Origin: CAVQDV01 sp963711375
GTDB lineage: Bacteria > Pseudomonadota > Gammaproteobacteria > Coxiellales > Coxiellaceae
Direction of reading: 5' to 3'
Length of the DNA stretch: 64,000 nt
Assembly (NCBI GenBank): GCA_963711375.1
Contig: CAVQDV010000005.1
Span: forward strand, 1,550,001-1,614,000
Shown here: in pieces, positions 52,005-60,450 of the stretch
Layout of the letters: each line of letters starts with the position of its first letter
Position numbering within the stretch: the first letter of the stretch is position 1
Made by a program: the position numbers and the translations under genes
The notes under the pieces: generated by a model
The model's database searches: none
Told to the model about the DNA's origin: nothing
Seen by the model: only the letters and a program-made list of their open reading frames with translations

Positions 52005-52196
52005 ATGAGCACGATACTAGCAAATCAAGTGAAAGAAGCCGCACATGGATTCGCCCAAATTTTGGCCGAAAGCATGAAAGAGGTGTGGCAAGGGCTTGGT
52101 CATAAATCGCAAAATTCAGTTGCCGAGACTCCTCGCGCGACAATGGGCCAACAATTGAACGAGCTTGAGTCCTTCCGTCCAAGGGCTGGGGGCTAA
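52005..52196 (+). CDS. Small protein at the icmR position (candidate FIR, functional IcmR homologue)
   Basis: A 63-residue protein with an amphipathic helix (QVKEAAHGFAQILAESMKEV) and a flexible tail. It shows no similarity to IcmR that I can see. In Legionella and Coxiella the gene just before icmQ is hypervariable but encodes a chaperone that binds IcmQ (the FIR genes). Position, size, promoter, and a 3-base gap to icmQ suggest the same role here. The call rests on position, not on sequence. Confidence 0.7.
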   Translation: MSTILANQVKEAAHGFAQILAESMKEVWQGLGHKSQNSVAETPRATMGQQLNELESFRPRAGG

Positions 52197-52199
52197 TTC

Positions 52200-52907
52200 A
52201 TGGCTTTAAGTTTTCGCAATGACCCCACGGGGAATAATCAAAGCGATGAATTAAAAAAACGCTTAATTGAAAGCGTAAAGGCACAGCAAGAAAACTTTTT
52301 GCAAAAGGCAGAAGCCTTTTATGCGCAAAGCATCCGCACACGAACAGGTTATTTGCAATTTGCAGAAGCCATTATAAAAGCGGTAGATGAAATTTTGGCG
52401 CAAGGTGATTGGGATGAATCCTTATTTATACGCAATTGTCTGCGGCCTTTAAAAGAAATCCGCGAACAAGCGGAAAATATTATAAAAACAGAAAGAGCCA
52501 ACGCTAGTGTAAAAAGACCCAGTTTTATTACTAGCCATAAACAAGTGGCCTATGAAAAAGTGTATATCGTGCTTTTTCAAAGCCGCGGCTACGAATTAAA
52601 ACAGTGGGAATTGCAGTTGCGCTCCATCGAAAGCCATTTAGTGGGTCGTCCGGTTTATCGTAAAGAAGCAGAAGCGCAGACCGCTATTCGTCTTAAAAAT
52701 GCGCCGGATCAAGAAGCGTATATTGAAGTGGATATTGATGAAAAGAAAATTCAAAGTGATCTTACAAGAGAAGATCGTTTTGGGCATGCCTTAATTAGTT
52801 TGGCGCATAACGCGGTAAATCCCGCGCATATCCTAAGCTTTGTGCATGCCGGGAAACGTTATGATTTTCTAGATGGCAAATTAAAAGAGCAACGAGAAGA
52901 AGAGTAA
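52200..52907 (+). CDS. icmQ: Dot/Icm protein IcmQ
   Basis: IcmQ is a cytosolic protein that binds membranes and NAD and is held by IcmR-type chaperones. The 235-residue product is about 40 residues longer at the N-terminus than Legionella IcmQ (191). KAVDEILAQGDWDESLFIRN matches the N-terminal helical part; YEKVYIVLFQSRGYELKQWE, LVGRPVYRKEAEAQTAIRLK and EAYIEVDIDEKKI match the C-terminal NAD-binding domain; LSFVHAGKRYDF ends it. Confidence 0.9.
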   Translation: MALSFRNDPTGNNQSDELKKRLIESVKAQQENFLQKAEAFYAQSIRTRTGYLQFAEAIIKAVDEILAQGDWDESLFIRNCLRPLKEIREQAENIIKTERANASVKRPSFITSHKQVAYEKVYIVLFQSRGYELKQWELQLRSIESHLVGRPVYRKEAEAQTAIRLKNAPDQEAYIEVDIDEKKIQSDLTREDRFGHALISLAHNAVNPAHILSFVHAGKRYDFLDGKLKEQREEE

Positions 52908-52908
52908 A

Positions 52909-54081
52909 ATGAGTCAACAACAGCCAAATACCAGCGATCAATCTGCCAATTTCTTTTGGATGATTGCCATTATTTTTGGGGCCTTCCTTGCCATATGGTG
53001 GTTTAAGCGGCCTTGGATTGTGACGCCTATATTTTTCATGCGACTCGGCGAAATTTTTGTGCTAACTCATGTGCTTACGTGGTGGAATATTGTGGCGCTA
53101 AAATTTCATTTAGCACCGGTGGTGGATCTGAATCATTTTTTGGCTATTAAAAATTATATTTTAACAACGCCATCGAAATCCGTGGACGTGAATTATTTTT
53201 CCTCTATCAACGACTATATGGGCGAATTCATGCGCTATCCGATCGCCATCATGTTAGTTCTATTTGGCCTATACAGCTATTCTCGCCATGCTTCGGTACG
53301 GTTCCGCAATACCCATACCATGGACTCACTCAAAAAAGAAGAACAAGAAAATTGGCCACAAATTACGCCGGTTTTAACAATTGATTTAGTAAAAGAAGAT
53401 CCAGAGGTGGGACCTTGGTCTATGCCGAAGAAGCCCTTGGATTTTTGTAAAGAAAATAAAATTACTCGCCTTATTGCAAATCCAGATGCTGAAGATCGTC
53501 ATTTATGGGCTATTGATGATGGAGCGGCGACACGTGTATTTACCATGCAGCTGGGGCAATTATGGCAAGGCGTTGATAAATTACCGATTCATATCAAAGC
53601 TTTATTCGTGGTATTTTTGGCGCGTGCCCATCGAGAACGGCCAGTGGCTTCGAAATTATTAGCACAAATTGCGGCTTCCAGTGCGCACGGAAAATTAAAT
53701 TTTGCTGGTGTTACCGATTTATTGGAAAAATACCGAAATTCGCAATATTTAAAATGGGCCGAAAAACACCATGCCTATGTTTACACGGTGATGGCGACTT
53801 TATTAGAAATGGGTCGTACTGATGGTGTTATTGCAACGGCAGAATTCTTGTGGTTAAAACCCGTTGATCGACGCTTATGGTTTATGTTGAATACCGTAGG
53901 TCGTCAAACTTCGGTGATCGAGGTGGCAGGACCTTTTGCGCACTGGCTAGCGGAAAAGAAAATTAAACGCCGATTAAAAACGCCAATGGTTAAGGAAGCT
54001 GTGGTTGCCTTAGAGACGGAAATGAAAAATATTTTACACATTCCGGATGGGGAAAGATGGCATACAACCAACGCGGCTTAG
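52909..54081 (+). CDS. icmP: Dot/Icm coupling-complex protein IcmP/DotM
   Basis: DotM is a membrane subunit of the type IV coupling complex with DotL and binds Glu-rich effector signals. The 390-residue protein has two N-terminal membrane helices (FFWMIAIIFGAFLAIWWFKR; RYPIAIMLVLFGLYSYS), then the cytosolic domain with WGQLWQG-like MQLGQLWQGVDKLPIHIKAL, FVVFLARAHRERPVASKLLA, YTVMATLLEMGRTDGVIATA and EFLWLKPVDRRLWFMLNTVG. It overlaps the icmO start by 25 bases. Confidence 0.95.
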   Translation: MSQQQPNTSDQSANFFWMIAIIFGAFLAIWWFKRPWIVTPIFFMRLGEIFVLTHVLTWWNIVALKFHLAPVVDLNHFLAIKNYILTTPSKSVDVNYFSSINDYMGEFMRYPIAIMLVLFGLYSYSRHASVRFRNTHTMDSLKKEEQENWPQITPVLTIDLVKEDPEVGPWSMPKKPLDFCKENKITRLIANPDAEDRHLWAIDDGAATRVFTMQLGQLWQGVDKLPIHIKALFVVFLARAHRERPVASKLLAQIAASSAHGKLNFAGVTDLLEKYRNSQYLKWAEKHHAYVYTVMATLLEMGRTDGVIATAEFLWLKPVDRRLWFMLNTVGRQTSVIEVAGPFAHWLAEKKIKRRLKTPMVKEAVVALETEMKNILHIPDGERWHTTNAA

Positions 54082-56428
54082 ACGAAATACACGAGCGGAA
54101 TCATAAGGGCGTCATCAGAGACACACGTCCCTTGATGGTGCGCCTCCTCGATTTTTTCAAAGATCCAAGAGGCACGGCTTATTTTATGCTAGCCTGTGCA
54201 GTAACCTGTTTCTTCGTAGGCACACTGGCAGAATTGGCTTTGCTTTTGGGTATGGGCACCTTTATTTATTGTTTTACGCGCCCCATCACCTTGCCATTTA
54301 AATTACCTAAGCGCGCCAATCGTAAAGATTTTAATGATCTAATACCAGGCACTACAAAACCCCGTGAATCGCGCGGTATTTATTTTTTCGGAAATCAAAA
54401 TGTTACGCATGATGAACTCTGGTTCAGCAATGAAGACATGCGAACCCACGTCCTAATTTTTGGATCCACAGGTTCCGGTAAAACAGAAGCCTTAATTTCA
54501 ATGGCGTATAATCCCTTATTACAGGCCTGTGGATTTATTTATGTTGACGGTAAGGGTGATAACGGATTATTTGCAAAGATTTTTTCGATGGTGCGCTCAA
54601 TGGGCCGTGAAGACGATATATTATTAATTAATTTCATGACGGGTGCGAAGGATATTATTGGTCCTCAAGAAAAACGCTTATCCAACACCTTAAATCCTTT
54701 TTCACGCGGTTCATCCAGTATGTTAGCCAACCTCGTGACGAGTATGATGGATGCGTCCTCATCAAATTCCGATGGTGATATGTGGAAAGGCCGTGCGATT
54801 GCCTTTGTTGAAGCTTTGATGAAAGTCATGGTGGCCATGCGTGACGCAGGCCATATATTATTAGATGCGAATACCATCCGTAATTATTTTCATTTACCAA
54901 AATTAGAAGCGATGGTGATCGATAAATTATTTATACGTGATGGTGAAGAATCCGTCAGCTTGGAAAATATGCCGCCCACCGTTTTAGAGCCAATTAGTAA
55001 CTATTTATTAACCTTCCGGGTTATAATAAAGAGAAAAAAGGCAAGCAAGTTTCGCAGGTTTTAGAGCAGCACGGTTTTATCACGATGCAATTAGTTCGAC
55101 AATTCAGCTCCTTGGCGGATACTTACGGCCACATTATGCGAACAAAATTAGCCGAAGTGGATTTAAGTGACGTTGTATTAAATCGCCGAATTTTAGCGGT
55201 ATTATTACCGGCGTTTGAAAAATCGCCAGACGAATTATCGAACTTAGGAAAAATTATTATCGGTACTTTAAAAGCGATGATGGCTGCGGGCTTAGGTGAT
55301 AGCGTGGAAGGTGAGTATCACGATTTCGTTGAAAGAAAACCAACGAATGCGGAAACACCTTTTTTATGTATTCTTGACGAGTATGGTTATTATGCCGTAG
55401 AAGGTTTCGCTGTAGTTCCTGCGCAAGCGCGTTCATTCGGTTTCTCCGTAGTATTTTCCGGACAAGATTTACCGGCTTTCCAAAAAGCTTCAAAAGAAGA
55501 AGCGGCGTCCATTGGTGCGAATACCAACATTAAAATTTGTATGAAATTAGAAGATCCAACAGAAACCTGGGATTTCTTCATGAAATCCGCGGGCGAATCC
55601 TATGTGATGCACGTCGATAATTTCCAAGTGGATCAGGGCAGTGTATTTGGTCTTTATCAAGATGGTAAGGGTGCGCGTGTGGAAAAACGAGCTCGTATTG
55701 ATCTTCTTGATTTAAAAGAACAGGCTTTGGGAGAGGCGCACTTTTTCTTCAAATCGAAAATTGTGCGTGGTCGTTTTTTCTTCGCGAATCCTAAGCCCGT
55801 TAAAAAAATGCGCTTAAACCATTTCTTAATGGTCGACGTACCGACAGATACCGATGTCGAAAAATTGAAAAAGAGCTTTAAACATTTTCATAAATTAACT
55901 GTGGATTCTGTAGCTTCCCGTTTGCCAGAGCCGAATGTAATTCATGAAGAAGAAATTGCAAAAGTTGCGGATTTTATGAAGGCTAATGCCGAAATCAATC
56001 CCATCGAACGTTCTATTTTAGCGCTGCAAACTGGCATCAAAAAATCGGATATACCGATGTTTGTGGCAGAAGATTTTAATCCTTTCGGTGATGTGGAACC
56101 CGATCACCTGAATTTATTTACAAAAATGCGCTTGAGTGATCATTTAGAAAAAGTGCTCGAAGTGAATCTTTCCGAATTTAAAACGCCGATAATCGAGCGC
56201 GCGGAAACTCGTGATGGCATCGAATATATTCAGCGTTTATGCGGTAAATCCAGCCAGCAAGCGATGAATATCGCCATCGAGGTGATAGGCGATATGGAGC
56301 GCGGCACGCAATACCCACCGGATTACAAACCCACCACCACTGGCAGCGAACTCGCCGACGTGGTTAAAAACATGATCCAAAAGATCAGCTTGAAAAAACA
56401 AGAAAAACCCGCTGAGGCTGTAGATTAA
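54057..56428 (+). pseudogene. icmO: Dot/Icm coupling ATPase IcmO/DotL, one frameshift
   Basis: DotL is the type IV coupling ATPase that feeds effectors to the channel. Two N-terminal membrane helices (TAYFMLACAVTCFFVGTLAE) are followed by Walker A LIFGSTGSGKTEALISMAYN (about residue 140) and GFIYVDGKGDNGLFAKI. Near 55010-55014 one base seems lost in TTAACCTTCCGG: the frame breaks after NYLLT, and the next frame continues PGYNKEKKGKQVSQVLEQHG through CILDEYGYYAVEGFAVVPAQ to the stop. Restored length is about 790 residues, like Legionella DotL (783). Because DotL is essential for secretion, sequence error is as likely as real inactivation. Confidence 0.92.
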
Positions 56429-56504
56429 TTAAACGCCGCCTCAGATTCTGCTAAACACACCCATCCACTCCCTTTAGCCACCGCGCCAGCGTTACTACCA
56501 GGAA

Positions 56505-56530
56505 GGAGTTCCCGCTTTAGCGGGAACTCC
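56505..56530. terminator. Hairpin after icmO
   Basis: An 11-bp perfect stem GGAGTTCCCGC / GCGGGAACTCC with loop TTTA, extended by CCAGG...CCTGG at its base. It shares its core with the hairpin at 37879. No U-run follows, so termination is possible but not proven. The 160 bases between icmO and the next gene hold nothing else. Confidence 0.6.
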
Positions 56531-56588
56531 TGGAAAAATAGAGTTTTGTAGACTATATTTCGGTTATAAATCTTTTTGGGGGTGAATC

Positions 56589-57053
56589 ATGATGTGTATA
56601 AAAGACTTAAGTAAGGCCTTGGCATTGCCTGTGTTGGTTTCCTTTTTTGGGACTGCTTCTGCAGCTGGGGCGGTAAATGGGCAGCAATGTGAATTATCAG
56701 GAACAGGTGGTTTCAATCGATGCGATGTCGTGTTGAATAAACAAGACATTATCCAAGTTCGCTGCAGCCATTGTTCTCAACCAGGTGGAGGAACTAAGAA
56801 AACCTATAATCATCAATTAGCTTGTTCATTTATTTCAGGGACAGGAAATGTTGTCTTTTTACCTCCAAATGCTGAACATAATCCAAAGCCAAGCTTTGTG
56901 CCTAATCGAACCTATGACTTTAGTCCTGACAAAACTTTAGGCATTCAAATGGAGACGCACCAAGACGGAGGATTAATGCTTGAATTAATTGTTGTGTCTA
57001 TAAAGACAGCTCCAGTTACTTTTAACTGCACTGACTCGAATAAACAAGATTAG
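56589..57053 (+). CDS. Small exported Cys-containing protein
   Basis: A 154-residue protein of no recognised family with a Sec signal peptide (DLSKALALPVLVSFFGTASA, cut about residue 26). The mature part has seven cysteines (GQQCELSG, NRCDVV, VRCSHCSQPG, LACSF and FNCTDS among them), suggesting disulfides in the periplasm. It lies between icmO and the icmL genes, where icmN/dotK sits in Legionella, but shows no OmpA-like domain. Preceded by GACTATATTT...ATAAAT (56551), a probable promoter shared with 57627. Confidence 0.65.
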   Translation: MMCIKDLSKALALPVLVSFFGTASAAGAVNGQQCELSGTGGFNRCDVVLNKQDIIQVRCSHCSQPGGGTKKTYNHQLACSFISGTGNVVFLPPNAEHNPKPSFVPNRTYDFSPDKTLGIQMETHQDGGLMLELIVVSIKTAPVTFNCTDSNKQD

Positions 57054-57078
57054 CGCTTTTGTGTTCTGAAAGTAAAAA

Positions 57079-57112
57079 ACAAGCTCTTGGCTCCTGAAGC
57101 CGTGGAGCTTGT
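57079..57112 (+). terminator. Hairpin after the small exported protein
   Basis: ACAAGCTC / GAGCTTGT (8 bp) encloses a second short stem GGCT/AGCC. It starts 26 bases after the stop. No strong U-run follows. Confidence 0.5.
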
Positions 57113-57153
57113 CATTACTTAGCAATATCAGATTGTGAAAGATGAGGTAATTT

Positions 57154-57603
57154 ATGAGTCGTAAAACAGTAATAGCTAGTGTTCTGATATTTCCGTTTTT
57201 TATTGGTATTTCAAACGATGCATTCGCACAGGAAGAAGGTACTCAATGCACTTACCGTAATAAACCGGTGGTCTGCAATCCATTTTTTACGAAGTATGCG
57301 GATGGTGAAGCGAATTTTCAGCTCCGTTGTGATTCAAAAGTTCAATCAAGTTGTCATGATGTCAATCTTTACTGTTCAATTTCGACAGACCCAATTTCGA
57401 AGGGGGAGGCCGTTAGCTACTGGATCAAAACACATCATTTGGGTTTTGCGGGAGCCAAGAAAACCGGCATTTTTCAGTCTTCTGAATTAGAATTTACTAT
57501 CTCCGGCACTCCAAGTAAGGAGCCAAATTTGCTATTTGAAATTGTAACTTGGGGAGGCACCAAACCCTATAAGCTTGTAGTTCATTGCTCACCAGGGAAG
57601 TGA
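57154..57603 (+). CDS. Small exported Cys-containing protein, second
   Basis: A 149-residue protein with signal peptide (KTVIASVLIFPFFIGISNDA, then FAQ cut about 26). The mature part has cysteines in GTQCTYRN, VVCNPFF, LRCDSKVQSSCHDVN, YCSIS and VHCSPGK. The plan (signal, QC near the new N-terminus, cysteines in turn, about 125 mature residues) is like the gene at 56589, so the two may be diverged paralogues. Function unknown. Confidence 0.65.
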   Translation: MSRKTVIASVLIFPFFIGISNDAFAQEEGTQCTYRNKPVVCNPFFTKYADGEANFQLRCDSKVQSSCHDVNLYCSISTDPISKGEAVSYWIKTHHLGFAGAKKTGIFQSSELEFTISGTPSKEPNLLFEIVTWGGTKPYKLVVHCSPGK

Positions 57604-57626
57604 AATTGGAAATATCTCGAAAAAAA

Positions 57627-57738
57627 GACTATATTTTGGGCATAAATTTTAGCAAGAGGGCGGGTTATGAAAAATATTAAGGTTTTAAGTGTGTTTATAA
57701 TGTTGCCAGTGTTCCTTTATTTATTATCGAGAAAATAA
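57627..57738 (+). pseudogene. Probable remnant: promoter-like motif and signal-peptide-only reading frame
   Basis: GACTATATTTTGGGCATAAAT at 57627 is nearly the same as the motif before 56589. A 23-codon frame follows at 57667-57738 (MKNIKVLSVFIMLPVFLYLL, then SRK and stop) that looks like the signal peptide of the 56589 protein without a mature part. The stop TAA touches the GTG of the next gene, so it may now act as a leader for it. Confidence 0.5.
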
Positions 57739-58407
57739 GTGAATAGTAAACTTACTTCTTTAATTAGTACGGCAACATTGCTGTTCTTTAGCACGGCCTA
57801 TGCTGAAAATCAAAGCTGTGAGAATGTATTGAAGGAGCCCTCTGTATCTTGGATTAATAAAGCAAGTGACAAACAAAATGGCAGCACGATAGCGATAGTA
57901 GGCGCCATTATGCAGTATAGTAATTGCGTAGATAAAAACACCGACAAAATTTACGCCAAAATGCTGAAAAATGGAAATTATCCTTTGATGGGGGCGGAGG
58001 GCAATTTCGAGAATTTTACAAATGCCCTTGACGATTTTACGAAACTTGCCTTAAATACAACTGAAACAGGCCATTCCTGGGACAATCTTCAAGTGGCGTA
58101 TGTAAAACTTTATCAGAAAGAATTCAAATTGCTTTTTTACCAATATTATATTGGCAGAAATAATAATCCGGTTTTAACGAGAATCGAAAAAACAAAACGT
58201 CCTGGTCTTTTGGTGGCAAAAGTCTATTTCGAAAAAATAATTAAACAATTCACACCCGAGCAACAAAAAGCATTGCGTAGGTCATTCAATCATCTTTTAA
58301 CGGTAGCAACCACAGAAAATGGATTCAAAAAAATCTACATTTACAATTACGCGATTTATATGTTGCAACCCATATCAGCCCCATCGTTTGCAGACCCGCC
58401 ATTTTAG
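57739..58407 (+). CDS. Exported protein of unknown function
   Basis: A 222-residue protein with signal peptide (LTSLISTATLLFFSTAYAEN, cut about 22). The mature part is helical, Asn/Lys-rich, with cysteines only near the start (QSCENVL; SNCVDKN). No family recognised. GTG start immediately after the stop of the short frame upstream. It converges with the DUF4442 gene 5 bases on. Its place inside the icm cluster suggests, but does not show, a periplasmic role with the secretion system. Confidence 0.6.
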   Translation: MNSKLTSLISTATLLFFSTAYAENQSCENVLKEPSVSWINKASDKQNGSTIAIVGAIMQYSNCVDKNTDKIYAKMLKNGNYPLMGAEGNFENFTNALDDFTKLALNTTETGHSWDNLQVAYVKLYQKEFKLLFYQYYIGRNNNPVLTRIEKTKRPGLLVAKVYFEKIIKQFTPEQQKALRRSFNHLLTVATTENGFKKIYIYNYAIYMLQPISAPSFADPPF

Positions 58408-58412
58408 ATGGC

Positions 58413-58895
58413 TTATTTTTTCTGAATCTTTTTCAACGATAAAGTAATTTTAAATTTGGCAACCGGCTCATCAGCCGATTTTGAGGGGACGGTGGCTGTG
58501 ATGTTGACAGTGACATTTTCACGCTCATTTGACTGCTTGGCTTTTTCGATAGTGGCAGAAATTAAATCGCCTTCATTGCATTCAAAAAGGGCGTCCCCCT
58601 CACATCGGCGCAAAAACTCAGCGCTAAAATCTTTAAAAATAAAATTAAATTTTTCTTTATGTTTTTTGAGTAAACGCAAGAGCAATACGCCGGGCAGCAT
58701 TTCGGCCCCCACGCAAAGCGCACCAAAATACATCGATCGAAGATGATTTCGCGTTCGTCGATTTAATTTAACCAGAAGTGTGGCCTTTTCGTCCGATACC
58801 GTGAGTATACGAGGCCTAAGCCAGAAAACCATCGGTATTTTCAAGGCCGTAAAAAACCACAATTCCCATGTTTCTCGTCTTGATATCTTGTACAT
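58413..58895 (-). CDS. DUF4442 hot-dog-fold protein (putative thioesterase)
   Basis: A 160-residue protein of the DUF4442/PaaI-like hot-dog type: TWELWFFTALKIPMVFWLRP, NHLRSMYFGALCVGAEMLPG (the conserved helix with the expected active-site region), FIFKDFSAEFLRRCEGD and VNITATVPSKSADEPVAKFK. The ATG at 58895 (MYKISRRETWEL) fits the family; a frame from 58985 adds 30 unlike residues. Substrate unknown. It is the only gene on the minus strand inside the icm cluster. Confidence 0.78.
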   Translation of the reverse strand: MYKISRRETWELWFFTALKIPMVFWLRPRILTVSDEKATLLVKLNRRTRNHLRSMYFGALCVGAEMLPGVLLLRLLKKHKEKFNFIFKDFSAEFLRRCEGDALFECNEGDLISATIEKAKQSNERENVTVNITATVPSKSADEPVAKFKITLSLKKIQKK

Positions 58896-59052
58896 ACCTT
58901 CATTATAGGCTATTAGATACAAATGAGGGACCAGACCACCACTCTTTTGGACCCAAAACAAGGGCTTAGCTGTCCTATTGTTCATACTTTGAACATAAAA
59001 TACCCCCCATCACCCCCTTCCGGTGAAAAAAAATCTTCAAAAACCTCGTTTT

Positions 59053-59085
59053 CTTAATCTTCCCTTAAGGTTGATCTGTTACATT
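59053..59085 (+). promoter_or_regulatory. PmrA-type promoter of the icmL-icmK-icmE operon
   Basis: CTTAA at 59053 and 59064 (11-bp period), 11 bp, TACATT at 59080-59085, 37 bp before the ATG at 59123. Third icm promoter of this kind. Confidence 0.82.
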
Positions 59086-59122
59086 AAGCACAGGTTAAGG
59101 TTTCAAAGGTAAAGAGAGAGCA

Positions 59123-59722
59123 ATGAGCCAGACATTTTATCGTAATAGTTATCGCAAGGCATTGAGTGCCGCCATCCTGCTATCCACTAGCGCCGCGGCG
59201 TTGGCGGGGATTCTAGTGATGATGAGCATGCGCGAGCCGCAGCCACAGTATTTTGCCAGCACAACCAATGGCGTTGTGACCAAGATGTATTCGCTGAGCG
59301 AACCGATTCTAACGAGCAAGTTTATATTGGAATGGGCCTCATTGGCGACCCGTAAAGCGTTCAACTTGGACTTCGTCCACTATGAACAACAACTGGATCA
59401 GGCCAAGCCCTATTTCACCCCAGATGGGTGGGAAGAGTTTCAGAAGGCCCTAAAGACCTCCAGTCTGCTGGGAACCGTGAAAGGCCAGAAGGTAGTGATG
59501 AGCGCCATCGTTTCCGGTACGCCAGTGGTCTTAAATCGAGCTGTATTGCATGGCCGCTTTACCTGGACCATTCAGTTGCCGGTACTAGTGAGTTTCAGCA
59601 GTACGAGCGAGAACCAAAAAAAGCACCTCGTTGTGACGATGAATGTGCAACGCGTTCCAACTTTGGATGCTTCACAGGGTGTACAGATCAGCGATTTTGA
59701 AGCGCAGAATGCGGACATATAA
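59123..59722 (+). CDS. DotI/IcmL-family inner-membrane protein at the icmM/dotJ position
   Basis: A 199-residue protein with one membrane helix (ALSAAILLSTSAAALAGILV) and a periplasmic VirB8-like domain: PQPQYFASTTNGVVTKMYSL, LEWASLATRKAFNLDFVHYE, YFTPDGWEEFQKALKTSSLL and VVMSAIVSGTPVVLNRAVL. It resembles the next gene over its whole length. In Legionella the gene here is dotJ/icmM, a DotI relative lacking the periplasmic domain; Coxiella has two icmL copies. So this is a full-length paralogue in the DotJ slot. Confidence 0.87.
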   Translation: MSQTFYRNSYRKALSAAILLSTSAAALAGILVMMSMREPQPQYFASTTNGVVTKMYSLSEPILTSKFILEWASLATRKAFNLDFVHYEQQLDQAKPYFTPDGWEEFQKALKTSSLLGTVKGQKVVMSAIVSGTPVVLNRAVLHGRFTWTIQLPVLVSFSSTSENQKKHLVVTMNVQRVPTLDASQGVQISDFEAQNADI

Positions 59723-59729
59723 AGAGAAT

Positions 59730-60413
59730 ATGAAAATGAAGAAAAAGAAAACAGTAGATGAAAGTGGATTAGCCTTAGTAGTAGAACGAAATGACTTCTA
59801 TCGCGATGGTTATCAAAAAATATTTATCGCCGTTTTATTTTTAATTGGAATTAATGCGATTTTATTGGGTGGCGTCGTGTACAAAATGATGTATCCACCA
59901 CAACCCCAATATTTTGCGGCTACAGCAGATGGTAAAATTATAGAATTCCATCCATTAAGTGATCCTGTAGTGACCGATGATTTTGTAGCGCAGTGGTCAG
60001 CCAATGCCGTTCGACAAGCTTTTAGCCTGGATTTTATGCACTGGCGGGATCAGTTGCAAACGGCTTCCGGGAATTTTACGCCCTCGGGTTGGCAGTATTT
60101 TGTTACCGCATTAAAGCAAAGTAACAACTTAAAAACCCTAACCGATTTGAAAATGGTTTCGGATGCAGAAATTACAGGCGCTCCGCAAGTGCTGGAAAAA
60201 GAATTATTGGGTGGCGTGTATGCTTGGAAAGTCGAAATGTCGATATTAGTGACATTTACGAACAGTAAACAGAGCATACCGATGCCGATGAAAGTGACAT
60301 TAATTGTATTGCGTGAACCGGTTAATAATTATCCGAGCCAAATAGCAATTAATAACTTCTTACCAGAAGTACAAAAGACTACGGCGCAGCAATTAGATGG
60401 TAGTGGTGTTTAA
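59730..60413 (+). CDS. icmL: Dot/Icm inner-membrane protein IcmL/DotI
   Basis: DotI forms the inner-membrane VirB8-like ring of the Dot/Icm core. The 227-residue protein has LALVVERNDFYRDGYQKIFI (the NDFYRD motif typical for IcmL), a membrane helix (VLFLIGINAILLGGVVYKMM), then PPQPQYFAATADGKIIEFHP, QWSANAVRQAFSLDFMHWRD, NFTPSGWQYFVTALKQSNNL and GGVYAWKVEMSILVTF. ATG at 59730 is the likely start; upstream codons in frame overlap the previous gene. Confidence 0.93.
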   Translation: MKMKKKKTVDESGLALVVERNDFYRDGYQKIFIAVLFLIGINAILLGGVVYKMMYPPQPQYFAATADGKIIEFHPLSDPVVTDDFVAQWSANAVRQAFSLDFMHWRDQLQTASGNFTPSGWQYFVTALKQSNNLKTLTDLKMVSDAEITGAPQVLEKELLGGVYAWKVEMSILVTFTNSKQSIPMPMKVTLIVLREPVNNYPSQIAINNFLPEVQKTTAQQLDGSGV

Positions 60414-60450
60414 TAAATAATTTATTTTGATAATAGGTGAGTGAAACGTG

